From Planctomycetota bacterium (GTDB taxonomy: Bacteria; Planctomycetota; UBA1135; JADKAF01), in NCBI GenBank assembly GCA_016719295.1, contig JADKAF010000001.1, positions 5,828,001 through 5,892,000 on the forward strand: DNA of 64,000 bases. The letters run 5' to 3'. Positions 43,549 through 51,339 of the stretch are shown here, piece by piece. Numbering within the stretch: position 1 is the stretch's first letter; each line of letters opens with the position of its first letter. The notes under the pieces were generated by a model. That model saw only the letters and a program-made list of their open reading frames with translations, was not told where the DNA came from and searched no databases. Made by a program: the position numbers and the translations under genes.

Positions 43549-44199
43549 ATGTCCGCACCGAAGTCCCTGCAGCTCGGCGACATCGCCCCCGATTTCTCCA
43601 CGGACACCTCGACGGGTCCGATCCGCTTCCACGAGTGGGCCGGCGACTCCTGGGTGGTGTTCTTCTCGCACCCGAAGGACTACACGCCGGTCTGCACGAC
43701 CGAGCTCGGGGAAGCCGCGCGTCGCTCGAAGGACTTCGCCGCGCGCAACGTGAAGATCCTGGCCCTCAGCGTCGACAGCGCGGAGTCGCACCGCGGCTGG
43801 CTGAAGGACATCGAAGAGACGCAGAAGGCGAAGATCGAGTACCCGATCGTCGCCGACGAATCGAAGCAGGTCTCGGCGCTCTACGGGATGATCCACCCCG
43901 CGCTCTCCGACACCTTCACGGTGCGCAGCGTCTTCTTGATCGACCCGCAGAAGAAGGTGCGCTTGATCCTCACCTACCCGATGACGACGGGCAGGAACTT
44001 CGACGAGATCCTGCGCTGCATCGACTCGATCCAGCTCACCGACAAGTACGCCGTGGCGACGCCAGTGAACTGGAAGGACGGCGGCGAGTGCGTGATCCCG
44101 CCGGCGATCAAGGACCCCGCCGAGATGAAGACGAAGTATCCGAAGGGCTGGCGCGAGCTGAAGCCCTACCTGCGCATGACTCCGCAGCCCAACAAGTGA
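43549..44199 (+). CDS. 1-Cys peroxiredoxin (Prx6 family)
   Basis: The product is 216 residues and reduces hydrogen peroxide and organic peroxides through one peroxidatic Cys. The active-site motif is TPVCTTE with Cys49, preceded by VVFFSHPKDY. The Prx6-type C-terminal half includes HPALSDTFTVRSVFLIDP, LTYPMTTGRNFDEILRCID and a long extension with YPKGWRELKPYLR. Start ATG 43549 has CCGGAG eight to twelve bases upstream. Length and motifs match the cytosolic Prx6 group rather than AhpC. The electron donor is unknown; no dedicated reductase gene is adjacent. Confidence 0.93.
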   Translation: MSAPKSLQLGDIAPDFSTDTSTGPIRFHEWAGDSWVVFFSHPKDYTPVCTTELGEAARRSKDFAARNVKILALSVDSAESHRGWLKDIEETQKAKIEYPIVADESKQVSALYGMIHPALSDTFTVRSVFLIDPQKKVRLILTYPMTTGRNFDEILRCIDSIQLTDKYAVATPVNWKDGGECVIPPAIKDPAEMKTKYPKGWRELKPYLRMTPQPNK

Positions 44200-44215
44200 G
44201 CCGAGGAGAGCTGCG

Positions 44216-47200
44216 ATGAGCCGCCGGCGCGTCGACGCGAGAACCACCTTCTTCGCGCTCGGCTGCGCCGGCGCGCTGCTTCCGGCCCTGCTCTCCGCGC
44301 AGGCTGATCCGGAAGTCGATCCCGGTACGCGGATCGAGCTCGAGAGCGGGCTGCTCTGGCTGCCGCCCGGGTTCGCGCGCGAGACGCAGCCTTACGCGCT
44401 GCAGATCCACTTCCACGGCGGACCCAAGCTCGCCGTCGAGGGCTTCGCGAAGGCGGAGCGGGGACCGCACGAGGTGCTGCTCGCGCTGCACCGCGACGGC
44501 TTCTCCAAGGTCTACGAGCAGTGGCTCGCCGACGAAGGCTGGCTCGAGGTGACGCTCGCGCGCGTCGATGCGGAGGTCGCGAAGATCGCGCCGCGCGAGA
44601 GAGCCGCGCAGATCTCGCTGAGCGCGTTCAGCGCGGGCTACGCCGCGGTGCGTTGCTTGCTGCGCCGCGAAGCGGATCGCGCGCGCATCCGCTCCGTCGA
44701 GCTCGCCGACGCGCTGCACGCAGGCTACGACGAACAGAAGCATCCGCTTGCGGAACAGATGGCGCCGTTCGTCGCGTTCGCGAAGGACGCCGCGGCAGGG
44801 AAAGGGCGCTTCCTGCTCACGCACTCGGCCATCGTGCCGCCGGGCTACGCGAGCGTCGCGGAGTGCGCCGATGCGTTGATCGAAGCGCTGGGCCAGCGGC
44901 GCGTGCCGGACGAGGCCGAGGAAGGCGACGGGCTCCGGCGTCTCTCGCGTGCGACGCAGGGCGGCTTCGAAGTGCTCGGCTACGCGGGCGATCAAGCCGC
45001 GGATCACGTGCGGCATTTCCGGCGTCTCTGGCGCCCGCGTCCCGCGGCACTTCCGTCGCCGACGCCGGACGAGGTGCTCGCAGCGAACGCGGCGCTCGTC
45101 GCGCGCTGCACGCGCCTCGCGCGGCGTCACGCGCACGCGTGGCTCGCGCATGCGGATCCGAAGAGCGGGCTCCTGCCGCGGACGCTCCGCGGCGATGCGT
45201 ACTGGAACGCGCGCGACTGCGCCGCCGACAACCTGCCGTTCCTGGCGCTCACCGGCGAGATCCTGGGCGACGTGCATCTCCGCCGTTCCGCGCTCTTCCT
45301 CCTCGCGCAGGAGCAGAAGCTGACGAGTCGCGTCGGAGCCTTGCCCGACGACTTCGACTTCGCGACGCAGCGCTTCCGCCGGAAGGACCCGGTGCGCGCC
45401 GAGCTCGTCTTCGGCGCCGCCGAGTACGCGAAGGACGGGCTCGCGCCGTGGTTCGAGTGGGCCGGGCCCGGGCCGTGGCTGGAGCGCATGCAAGCGCTCG
45501 TGCGCGGCGTCTGGGATGGCGTCGAGACGGGCTTGCCCAGCGAGGACGTCGAGGTGCTCGGCGATCTGCTGCAGGTCTGCGCGCGTCTGCATTGGTGGAC
45601 CGGCGATGAGCGCTACGCGGAATGGACGCTGCGCCTCGCGGACGCGTTCCTCGTCGGCGAGCGCGACCTCCTGCATGGGGAGAAGCTCGCGCTGCGCGAT
45701 CACGGCTGCGAGGTGATCGGAGGGCTCGCCGAGGCCTACGTGCTCGCGGCGCATCGCGATCCCGCGCGCCGCGAGGCGTATCGGCCGCGGCTCCACGCGC
45801 TGCTCGATCGCATCCTCGAAGCTGGGCGCGACGAGCGCGGGCTCCTCTTCGATGCCTTCGAGCCGCGGAGCGGCGCGCGCATAGGCACCGGCTGGAGCGA
45901 TGGCTACGGCTACGTCTACGACGCATTCCTCTGCGTCGCGGAGCTGGATGGCGTCGCGCGCTACCGCGAGGCCGTGGCGCACGTGCTCGCGCATCTCGGC
46001 GACGTGTCTTGTGCCAAGACGCCCGGCTTCGGCGGCGCCGACGGCCACGCCGATGCGATCGAGAGCGCATTGAATCTCCTCGCGCGCGTGCCCGAGCCGC
46101 GCGCCGCGGCCTGGATCGAACGCGAGATGGGGGAACTCTGCGCGCTGCAGCGCGAGGACGGCGTCATCGAAGGCTGGTACGGCGACGGGAACTCCGCCCG
46201 CACGGCCCTGATGGTGGCGCTCTGGAAGACGCAAGGAGTCGCTCCCGAGCCTTGGCCCGAGGACCTCACCTCTGCCGCCGTGCGCGCCGAGGATGGCTCG
46301 TTGATCCTCGAGCTGCGCTCGACTTGGGCGTGGCGCGGTGTCTTGCGCTTCGATCGCCCACGGCATCGCGACGTGCAGCACCTGCCCTTCGATCTCGCGC
46401 GCATCAACCAGTTCCCCGAGTGGTTCACCGCCGAGCGGCACCTGCGCTACGCGGTGCGCGGCATGGACGAGGGCGGAGGCGAGCGCGAGCTCAGCGGAGC
46501 GGCGCTCTGGCGCCTGCCGCTGGCATTGAAGCCGGGCGAGACGCGGCGGCTCCAAGTGCGCGAGGTCGGGAGAACGGCGCTGCGCGCGGCGGCCTATCGC
46601 GCGAGCGATGCTGCGGGCGCGCGCGCATGGCAGGAGGACGTACGCGCGGAGATGCGCGCCCTGCTGCGCTTGCCCGGCAGCGCGGATTCATTCGCCCGGC
46701 AAGAACTCTCGATCGAGACGCACGAGGGCTATGTGCTGCGCGAGCTCGAGGTCCAGAGCACGCCGATGCGGCGGATGAAGGTGCTGCTCACGACGCCGAG
46801 TACCGGAGAGGCTCCCTTCCCGGCCGTGGTGTGCATCCACGGCCACGGCGGCAATCGGCGCTCACCCTACGACGCGCGCACGGTGTATCGCGGCTTCGCC
46901 GATGCGCTGGCGCGCGCGGGCTTCGTCACGATTGCCGTCGACGTCGGCCAGCACGAGATCTACGCAGCGGGCGGCACGCTGCTGGGCGAGCGCCTGCACG
47001 ATCTCGTGCGCTGCGTCGACTATCTGGCGGAGCAGGAGAACGTCGATGCGCGCCGCATCGGTTGCGCCGGCCTCTCGCTCGGCGGTGAGATGGCGATGTG
47101 GCTCGGCGCGCTCGACGAGCGCGTCGAGGCCACCGTGAGTTCGGGATTCCTGACGACGATGGACCAGCTCGAGCAAGGGCACTGCCTCTGCTGGAAGCTG

Positions 47201-47467
47201 GAGGGGCTCCGCGAGCGCGTCGACTTCGCCGACCTCTATGCGCTCACGGCACCCCGGGCGCTGCAATGCCAGAACGGGCTCGCCGAGCCGCCGCAGGACT
47301 TCTGCGTGCCGCTCGCGCGTGAGGCGCTGGCCGAGATCCGGCAGACCTATGCCGATCTCGGTGCGCGCGAGCGCTGTGAGCTGCACGTGCACGACGGCGG
47401 GCACGTGGTCGATGTCGAGGCTACGCTCGCGTTCCTCCGGCGCGAGCTCGGCACCGCGGGGCGCTGA
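44216..47467 (+). CDS. secreted fusion of two alpha/beta-hydrolase-like domains around a helical toroid
   Basis: The product is 1083 residues with an N-terminal signal (FFALGCAGALLPALLSAQA). Domain 1 (about 35-280) looks like an alpha/beta hydrolase: oxyanion-type HFHGG at 65-69 and nucleophile elbow AFSAG with Ser139. The middle (about 290-780) is helical with repeated W/Y-rich helices (LADAFLVGERDLLHGEKLAL, then TGWSDGYGYVYDAFL), resembling an alpha/alpha toroid as in glycoside hydrolase-like proteins. Domain 3 (about 830-1080) is a dienelactone-hydrolase/acetyl-xylan-esterase type hydrolase with VVCIHGHGGN, GLSLGG (Ser954) and HDGGHVVD. A role in degrading acetylated polysaccharides is plausible but unproven. 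It starts 16 bases after the peroxiredoxin gene with GAGGAG upstream. Confidence 0.7.
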   Translation: MSRRRVDARTTFFALGCAGALLPALLSAQADPEVDPGTRIELESGLLWLPPGFARETQPYALQIHFHGGPKLAVEGFAKAERGPHEVLLALHRDGFSKVYEQWLADEGWLEVTLARVDAEVAKIAPRERAAQISLSAFSAGYAAVRCLLRREADRARIRSVELADALHAGYDEQKHPLAEQMAPFVAFAKDAAAGKGRFLLTHSAIVPPGYASVAECADALIEALGQRRVPDEAEEGDGLRRLSRATQGGFEVLGYAGDQAADHVRHFRRLWRPRPAALPSPTPDEVLAANAALVARCTRLARRHAHAWLAHADPKSGLLPRTLRGDAYWNARDCAADNLPFLALTGEILGDVHLRRSALFLLAQEQKLTSRVGALPDDFDFATQRFRRKDPVRAELVFGAAEYAKDGLAPWFEWAGPGPWLERMQALVRGVWDGVETGLPSEDVEVLGDLLQVCARLHWWTGDERYAEWTLRLADAFLVGERDLLHGEKLALRDHGCEVIGGLAEAYVLAAHRDPARREAYRPRLHALLDRILEAGRDERGLLFDAFEPRSGARIGTGWSDGYGYVYDAFLCVAELDGVARYREAVAHVLAHLGDVSCAKTPGFGGADGHADAIESALNLLARVPEPRAAAWIEREMGELCALQREDGVIEGWYGDGNSARTALMVALWKTQGVAPEPWPEDLTSAAVRAEDGSLILELRSTWAWRGVLRFDRPRHRDVQHLPFDLARINQFPEWFTAERHLRYAVRGMDEGGGERELSGAALWRLPLALKPGETRRLQVREVGRTALRAAAYRASDAAGARAWQEDVRAEMRALLRLPGSADSFARQELSIETHEGYVLRELEVQSTPMRRMKVLLTTPSTGEAPFPAVVCIHGHGGNRRSPYDARTVYRGFADALARAGFVTIAVDVGQHEIYAAGGTLLGERLHDLVRCVDYLAEQENVDARRIGCAGLSLGGEMAMWLGALDERVEATVSSGFLTTMDQLEQGHCLCWKLEGLRERVDFADLYALTAPRALQCQNGLAEPPQDFCVPLAREALAEIRQTYADLGARERCELHVHDGGHVVDVEATLAFLRRELGTAGR

Positions 47468-47476
47468 GCTCGCGGC

Positions 47477-48445
47477 TCAGGCGTTCCCGAGCAGCACGGC
47501 CAGATAGGCCACGTACATGCCGAGCAGCAGCGCGCCTTCGCCGCGCGAGACGCGCGAGCCGATGTAGCAGATGGGCACGCAGACGATCGCCGAGAAGACC
47601 ATCACCGGCAGATCGAAGTGCAGCGCGGCGGGGGCGACCGGGACGCCGCTCGGCGCGACGACGCTCGCGATGCCGAGCACGCCGAGCAGGTTGAAGAGGT
47701 TGCTGCCGATCACGTTGCCGACGGCGATGTCGCGCTCGCCCTTCAGCGCGGCGATCACCGAGGTCGCGACCTCGGGCAGCGAGGTTCCGGCGGCGACGAT
47801 GGTGAGGCCGATCACGAGCTCGCTCGCCCCGAGCGCGGCGGCGAGGGCGCTCGCACCATCGACGAGCCAGCGCGATCCGAGCACGAGCACGGCCAGGCCG
47901 GCTGCGATGAGCAGCAGCTCTCGCGCGAGCGGAGGTTGGCGCGCGACGGGGGCGGCGTACTCGGCGGCGTATTGCTGCTGCACGGCGCGAGGCTCTCGCT
48001 TCGCGGTCGCGACGCAGAGGATGAGATAGGCGACGAGCCCCGCGCAGAGGAAGAGGCCTTCGGCGCGGTCGATGGTCCCGTCCTGGGCGAGGAACCAAGC
48101 GACGAGCGAGACCGCGGCCATCAGCGGCACATCGATCACGATCAGCTTCTGCTGCACGGCGAGCGGGGTGATCAATGCCGTCCCGCCGAGGATGAACAGG
48201 ATGTTGAACAGATTGCTGCCGACGACGTTGCCGAGCGCGATGTCCCCGCGGCCCGAGAGAGCGGCGGCGACGCTGGTCGCGATCTCGGGCGCGCTGGTGC
48301 CGAGGGCCACGAGGGTCAGTCCGACGACGAGCGGGGAGATCCCGAAGCGAGCGGCGATGCTCGAGGAGCCGCGCACGAGCGCATCGCCGCCCACGGTGAG
48401 GAGCGCGAAGCCCGCCAGGAGCTGAACCAAAGTCAGGAGATCCAT
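47477..48445 (-). CDS. calcium/cation antiporter, CaCA family (copy 1)
   Basis: The product is 322 residues with about ten transmembrane helices. The two alpha-repeats carry the family signature: VALGTSAPEIATSV with GNVVGSNLFNILFILGG in the first half, and VAAGTSLPEVATSV with GNVIGSNLFNLLGVLG in the second. The acidic residues of the GTSxPE motifs bind Ca2+. A variable hydrophilic loop with KREPRAV separates the halves. It exchanges Ca2+ for Na+ or H+ across the inner membrane, like YrbG. It is a tandem duplicate of the next gene and the second of the pair in transcription order, 15 bases downstream of it. Confidence 0.92.
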   Translation of the reverse strand: MDLLTLVQLLAGFALLTVGGDALVRGSSSIAARFGISPLVVGLTLVALGTSAPEIATSVAAALSGRGDIALGNVVGSNLFNILFILGGTALITPLAVQQKLIVIDVPLMAAVSLVAWFLAQDGTIDRAEGLFLCAGLVAYLILCVATAKREPRAVQQQYAAEYAAPVARQPPLARELLLIAAGLAVLVLGSRWLVDGASALAAALGASELVIGLTIVAAGTSLPEVATSVIAALKGERDIAVGNVIGSNLFNLLGVLGIASVVAPSGVPVAPAALHFDLPVMVFSAIVCVPICYIGSRVSRGEGALLLGMYVAYLAVLLGNA

Positions 48446-48460
48446 CTTCGGAGCGGAGGC

Positions 48461-49429
48461 TCAGGCGTGCGCGATGAGCCAGCCCAGATACGCGGCATAG
48501 CCCGCGAGGAGCACGAAGCCTTCGGAGCGCGAGATGCGGCTGCCGGTGAGGAAGATCGGCAAGCACAGCGCCGCGGCCGCGAACATGACCGGGATGTCGA
48601 AGGAGAGAGCCGCCGCGGCGACGGGAACCCCGCTCGGTGCGACGGCCCCGGAGATCCCGAGCACTCCGAGCAGATTGAAGAGGTTGCTCCCGACGACGTT
48701 CCCGACGGCGATGTCCCGCTCGCCGCGGTAGGCCGCGATGAGCGAGGTCGCGACCTCGGGTAGCGAGGTTCCGGCCGCCACGATGGTGAGGCCGATCACG
48801 AGCTCGCTCGCTCCGAGCGCCTTGGCCATGACGACGGCTCCATCGACGAACCAGCGCGAGCCGAGCACCAGCAAGCCGAGACCGGCGACGATGAAGACGA
48901 AGTCCTTCCAGAGGGGCACCCGCTTCTGCTTCTCGGTGCCGAACTCCTGCGCGTACTCCGCCTGAACCGCCGCGGGCTCCTTCTTGGCGGTGGCGATGCA
49001 GAGGACGACGTAGACGAGCAATCCGCCGGCCAGCAGCAGGCCCTCGATGCGGTCGATCGAGCCATCGCGCGCCATCCACCAAGCGAGGCCCGACACCGCG
49101 ACCATGAGCGGCACGTCGATCTTGATCAGCTGCTGCTGGACCACGAGCGGCGTGATCAGCGCGGAAGCGCCCAGGATGAACAGCACGTTGAAGCTGTTGC
49201 TCCCGACGACGTTGCCGAGGGCGATGTCACCGTTCCCGGCGAGCGCCGCGGAGACGCTGGTGGCCATCTCCGGAGCACTGGTGCCGAAGGCGACGATCGT
49301 GAGGCCGATCACGAGGGGCGAGAGACCGGCGGTCGCGGCGAGGCGAGAGGCGCCGCGGACGAGCCACTCGCCGCCGAAGGTCAGCAAGGCGAGGCCGGCG
49401 ACGAGCAGGCCAAGGGAAGTGAGATCCAT
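48461..49429 (-). CDS. calcium/cation antiporter, CaCA family (copy 2)
   Basis: The product is 322 residues, the same length as its neighbour. Alpha-repeats are VAFGTSAPEMATSV with GNVVGSNSFNVLFILGA, and VAAGTSLPEVATSL with GNVVGSNLFNLLGVLGI. The Leu-Phe-Asn of the first GSNLFN is Ser-Phe-Asn here, a difference from copy 1 in the first repeat. The central loop is longer and charged (EFGTEKQKRVPLWKD). It is the first gene of a two-gene unit transcribed leftwards. Different ion preference or regulation could explain why both are kept; nothing in the sequence decides this. Confidence 0.92.
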   Translation of the reverse strand: MDLTSLGLLVAGLALLTFGGEWLVRGASRLAATAGLSPLVIGLTIVAFGTSAPEMATSVSAALAGNGDIALGNVVGSNSFNVLFILGASALITPLVVQQQLIKIDVPLMVAVSGLAWWMARDGSIDRIEGLLLAGGLLVYVVLCIATAKKEPAAVQAEYAQEFGTEKQKRVPLWKDFVFIVAGLGLLVLGSRWFVDGAVVMAKALGASELVIGLTIVAAGTSLPEVATSLIAAYRGERDIAVGNVVGSNLFNLLGVLGISGAVAPSGVPVAAAALSFDIPVMFAAAALCLPIFLTGSRISRSEGFVLLAGYAAYLGWLIAHA

Positions 49430-49682
49430 GAGCGGAAGGGATCCTCGCTGGTGGGGGCCGAGACCTTATCCGCGCACCGGAGCTCGCGGAAGCGCTCGAT
49501 GCTGGGCCAAGAGCGACGGGTATCCCCTTCGCGACCGAGCGCGCTGGTCCGTCGGTGATTTCCGGTTTCCCCGAGGGAAGCTCCCGCTGCGGCGTGATGT
49601 GCGGGCCTCACCGCCTCCGTAGCTCCGTCGCTGCGTGCAGGTCGCTTCGTCTCGCCCCTCTCTCGGCTCACCGGAGGAGACC

Positions 49683-51260
49683 ATGCGTCTCGATTGTCGT
49701 GCGCTCTTGTTGACCTGCGCCCTCGCGTTGCCCGGCTTCGCGCAGGAGTCGATCTTCGTTCCCCTGAGCGGCGTGATCGATCCGCTGCGCGGGCGCCTCT
49801 TCTCGGGGACGCTGACGAGCTGGCAGATCGAGGATGCCGGCGGGACGCCGGTCCATCCGGTGGGGAGCCCCGCTCTCTTCGCTCCCGGCGTGAAGGTCTC
49901 GAAGGGCTCGGCGAGCTTGCTGCTCTCCGGCGTGCCGTTGCAGGTGTTCCAGCAGTCGGGCCTGCGGCTGCGCCTCGGCCACCAGCAAGGCCAGGTGGTC
50001 ACGAGCTTCCCCTTCGCCGCGTATTCGGCGGGAGGGACGCCGGGGCCCGTGGGGCCCGCAGGGCCGGCGGGACCGGTCGGGCCCGCGGGACCGCAAGGCG
50101 CCACGGGACCTCAAGGCGACCGCGGGCCCGTCGGGCCGGCGGGGCCGCAGGGGGCCGCGGGGCCCGCAGGTCCTACGGGGCCGGCGGGAGCGACCGGGCC
50201 CGCGGGCCCACAAGGGCCGCAGGGACCGCAAGGTCCGCAGGGGCCGGCGGGGCCGACGTTCAACGGCGGAACCATCACCAACGACTTGATCGTGCGCAAA
50301 CCGAATCCGACGTTCGTCATCGGGACGACGACGGACGAGGAGGGCACCATCTGGCTCGGCAACAGTGCCCATGGGATGAACCGGCGCTATCTCGGACAGA
50401 ACAACGCCGTGGGCCTGTTCACCACGGCGGGCAGGCTCTTCCTTTCCTCGCGAGGCTCGGCCAACTACGACATCGCGATCAACAACGGCAGCGTCGGTAT
50501 CGGCGAACAAAACCCCGCCGGCAAGCTCGACGTTCGTGGCGCCGTCCACATGGGCGACACGCAGGGCTTTGGGAATGTGATGGTCAACGCGCGCGTTGAT
50601 GCAGCGAACACGGCCGTGAGCTATGCGTTGATCGCGAGGAACGAAGCGACCAGCGGACCCGAGCACGGGATCGTCGCGACGACCCTCTCTTCGAGCGGCA
50701 CGGCGATGCTCGCGGAAGGCAATTCCGCTGCCACCGGCACCAAGAGCTTCGTGCAGCCTCATCCCGCGGACGCTGCGAAGGAGATCCGCTTCGTCTGCTT
50801 GGAAGGCAACGAGTCCGGCACCTACTTCCGCGGCACCGGCCGCTTGACCGGCGGCTACGCCGTCATCGAGGTGCCCGCGGACTTTCGCATGGTGAGCGAG
50901 TCGACCGGACTCACCGCGCAGGTCACGGCGATCGGCCAGCCGGCGGCACTGTGGCTGGAGTCCCTCTCACTCGAGCGCATCGTCGTTCGCGGGACTGCCG
51001 ATGCGGAGTTCCACTACTTCGTGAACGGCGTTCGTCGCGGCTACGCGAAGTACGAGACGATCCAGGAGAACTCGGGCTATCGGCCCCGCGTGCGCGGCGT
51101 TCCGTTCGGCACGCAGTACCCGCAGGAGATCCGCGACCTGCTCGTGGCGAACGGCATCTTGAACCCCGACTACACGCCGAACGAAGCAACGGCGGCGCGG
51201 CTGGGTTGGAAGCTCGAGGATCCTGCGCCGGCTCAGCCGGCCGTAGTCGAGCGACGCTGA
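49683..51260 (+). CDS. secreted collagen-like protein with tail-fibre-type C-terminal region
   Basis: The product is 525 residues. The signal peptide ends near LPGFAQ. A 95-residue N-terminal domain is followed by 25 uninterrupted Gly-X-Y triplets (residues 118-192), mostly GPA, GPQ and GPV, which should form a collagen triple helix. The following region has NGSVGIGEQNPAGKLDVRGA, a motif common in phage-tail-fibre-like and S74-type surface proteins, and ends in a beta-rich domain and a Pro/Ala tail. ATG 49683 has GGAGGAG at 49672-49678. No catalytic motif is seen. It probably forms trimers at the cell surface. It is convergent with the kinase gene. Confidence 0.85.
   Translation: MRLDCRALLLTCALALPGFAQESIFVPLSGVIDPLRGRLFSGTLTSWQIEDAGGTPVHPVGSPALFAPGVKVSKGSASLLLSGVPLQVFQQSGLRLRLGHQQGQVVTSFPFAAYSAGGTPGPVGPAGPAGPVGPAGPQGATGPQGDRGPVGPAGPQGAAGPAGPTGPAGATGPAGPQGPQGPQGPQGPAGPTFNGGTITNDLIVRKPNPTFVIGTTTDEEGTIWLGNSAHGMNRRYLGQNNAVGLFTTAGRLFLSSRGSANYDIAINNGSVGIGEQNPAGKLDVRGAVHMGDTQGFGNVMVNARVDAANTAVSYALIARNEATSGPEHGIVATTLSSSGTAMLAEGNSAATGTKSFVQPHPADAAKEIRFVCLEGNESGTYFRGTGRLTGGYAVIEVPADFRMVSESTGLTAQVTAIGQPAALWLESLSLERIVVRGTADAEFHYFVNGVRRGYAKYETIQENSGYRPRVRGVPFGTQYPQEIRDLLVANGILNPDYTPNEATAARLGWKLEDPAPAQPAVVERR
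50034..50258 (+). repeat. collagen-like Gly-X-Y coding repeat, 25 triplets
   Basis: This is the nine-base repeat tract within the collagen-like gene encoding 25 consecutive Gly-X-Y units. The units differ in synonymous codons, so it is not an exact DNA repeat and is less prone to slippage than a perfect one. Confidence 0.9.
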
Positions 51261-51310
51261 GCGGCCTGCTCGGCTCCGCACGCGCTCCGCTCGGCCGATC
51301 GAGCGGACGA

Positions 51311-51339
51311 GGAGGGAAGCGCGCTCAGCGCTTCCCTCC
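51311..51339. terminator. bidirectional hairpin between collagen-like gene and kinase gene
   Basis: A perfect 12-bp stem (GGAGGGAAGCGC and its complement) closes a 5-base loop. The loop and right arm include the stop codon of the kinase gene (51325-51327). It lies 50 bases after the stop of the collagen-like gene, so it can serve both convergent transcripts. No T-run is present. Confidence 0.8.

Noticed and set aside
50034..50258. CRISPR-like or satellite repeat
   Set aside because: The periodicity is nine bases in frame and encodes Gly-X-Y triplets, so it is a collagen-like coding repeat.
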